Positions 5,494-6,258 of a stretch of 6,258 nucleotides of DNA are shown here, in pieces. The position numbers were made by a program, and so were the translations under genes. The notes beneath the pieces were generated by a model, which did not search any database, had not been told where the DNA came from, and saw only the letters and a list, made by a program, of their open reading frames with translations. Position 1 is the stretch's first letter. Every line of letters begins with the position of its first letter. Where the stretch lies: assembly GCA_021157505.1 (NCBI GenBank), contig JAGGWI010000270.1:1-6258 (forward strand), written 5' to 3'. This DNA is from Desulfuromusa sp. (lineage in GTDB: Bacteria > Desulfobacterota > Desulfuromonadia > Desulfuromonadales > Geopsychrobacteraceae).

Positions 5494-6258
5494 TTAACGG
5501 GTCAAGCCGCCACCGCTGAGCGGTTGAGACGGAAAGTCACTACCATGAACAACCTTGTGACAGGTTGTACACTTGGTGCCGAATGACGTCTGGAAACCTT
5601 TATCGCCGTGTGGGTTGGCAGTTTCAGTCATCCCCGGTGTTGTGGGGATTGTTCCAGTTGGGCTACCAGGTTCCTGGGCTGATTTACGCAGTATATGGAA
5701 ATGTCCTTCATGACACTGCAGACACAGGAATGGTTCATTCTGCCTCAGCATGTTGTTGGCGACTGAACCGTGTGGATCGTGGCAGATCGTACAGTCGTCT
5801 TCAACCGGGGCGTGACCGAATACAAATGGACCCTGATAACGGCTGTGGCAGTCAAGACACAGATCGTTAATACGCTCGTGGGTATTCAACTCACCGTGCG
5901 GGTTGTGGCAGTCACCGCAGTTCATCTTGCCCTCTTTGATCGGGTGATGAGATGGGAAGTTGGATTTTGCCATCATTTCCATGTGACAGGAGTAGCATAG
6001 CTCAGGATCTTCTTGTTTCAGGCTAGCTTTAAGGGGTTTTTCAGCGTGCATGGTGTGGCAGTCAGTACAGCTGAGATCGGCTAAGGCGTGCTCACTGTGA
6101 GTCCAGTCCATCAGATCGCCATCGGTATGGCATTTGGAGCAGATAGCGCCCACTTCTTCGGACGTTAACTCAGCAGGACGGAGAATCGAATCGGGATCTC
6201 CATCGGCATCAACGTGAAGGCTGCCGGGACCGTGGCAGGTTTCGCAGCCTTTTTCTGC
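5494..6258 (-). CDS. DmsE/MtrA-type decaheme c-type cytochrome, partial (5' end outside window)
   Basis: The frame is open to the right edge, giving 254 residues that end at TAA 5496-5494. Numbered from the first residue in the window, CXXCH motifs begin at 5, 40, 64, 88, 114, 134, 156, 179 and 230. That is nine hemes; a tenth is expected just upstream, matching the decaheme DmsE/MtrA family. Family-like segments include CETCHGPGSLH, SHHPIKEGKMNCGDCHNPHG and the C-terminal CTTCHKVVHGSDFPS. Extra histidines outside the motifs (HSEHA, SHHP, NPHG) are likely distal heme ligands. Such proteins sit inside an MtrB barrel and carry electrons from periplasmic donors across the outer membrane. The barrel gene begins 16 bases after this stop, so the two form an operon. 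The GTG at 6153 is not the start, because a heme motif lies upstream of it in frame. Promoter and signal peptide are outside the window. Confidence 0.9.
   Translation of the reverse strand, partial: AEKGCETCHGPGSLHVDADGDPDSILRPAELTSEEVGAICSKCHTDGDLMDWTHSEHALADLSCTDCHTMHAEKPLKASLKQEDPELCYSCHMEMMAKSNFPSHHPIKEGKMNCGDCHNPHGELNTHERINDLCLDCHSRYQGPFVFGHAPVEDDCTICHDPHGSVANNMLRQNEPFLCLQCHEGHFHILRKSAQEPGSPTGTIPTTPGMTETANPHGDKGFQTSFGTKCTTCHKVVHGSDFPSQPLSGGGLTR

Noticed and set aside
6151..6153. GTG as the start of the decaheme cytochrome.
   Set aside because: The frame stays open to the window edge and contains another heme motif (CETCH) and family-like sequence upstream, so the gene is truncated by the window instead.

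Overview
This window looks like part of the chromosome of an anaerobic, metal- or sulfur-respiring bacterium of the Desulfuromonadia/Geobacter type (formerly Deltaproteobacteria). That rests on an octaheme cytochrome, a DmsE/MtrA-type decaheme cytochrome, an MtrB/PioB-type outer-membrane barrel, a DUF3373-type porin and repeat classes common in such genomes. The lineage is an inference; there is no rRNA or other marker gene here.

Layout. Positions 1-373 (+) hold the 3' end of a DUF3373-like outer-membrane protein, followed by a hairpin. Positions 494-1846 (+) encode an exported cytochrome with eight CXXCH motifs of the octaheme tetrathionate reductase (OTR) family, closed by a strong terminator. 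Positions 1911-2255 carry no gene but hold a 163-bp MITE-like element with terminal inverted repeats and nested G/C-rich hairpins, then GAGA-rich repeats. Positions 2256-2806 (-) are a Phd/YefM-RelE toxin-antitoxin pair with an ATGA overlap and a near-consensus promoter. The pair lies between two direct copies of a roughly 40-bp repeat. Positions 2870-3102 hold more repeats. Positions 3103-3132 are the terminator of the leftward cytochrome/porin operon. Positions 3168-5477 (-) encode the MtrB-like barrel, and 5494-6258 (-) the MtrA-like decaheme cytochrome, whose 5' end is outside the window.

Main observation. The MtrB-like frame is interrupted by one in-frame TGA (3597-3599). The same frame then stays open for 142 sense codons and encodes the last barrel strands and the terminal aromatic residue of an outer-membrane protein. 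Sixteen bases after the TGA is a 7-bp perfect hairpin with a GUU loop. Its spacing and loop G fit the general bacterial SECIS pattern. The TGA lies in a predicted surface loop between two cysteines, one of them encoded only downstream of it. The most interesting reading is a selenocysteine-containing outer-membrane conduit protein. The main alternative is a recent nonsense mutation or sequencing error.

How the genes fit together. The decaheme cytochrome and barrel should form a trans-outer-membrane electron conduit. The OTR-type enzyme is a separate periplasmic reductase transcribed toward them. No outer-surface cytochrome (MtrC/OmcA type) is visible; it may lie beyond the right edge. The toxin-antitoxin pair and repeats look like accessory material between two respiratory loci.
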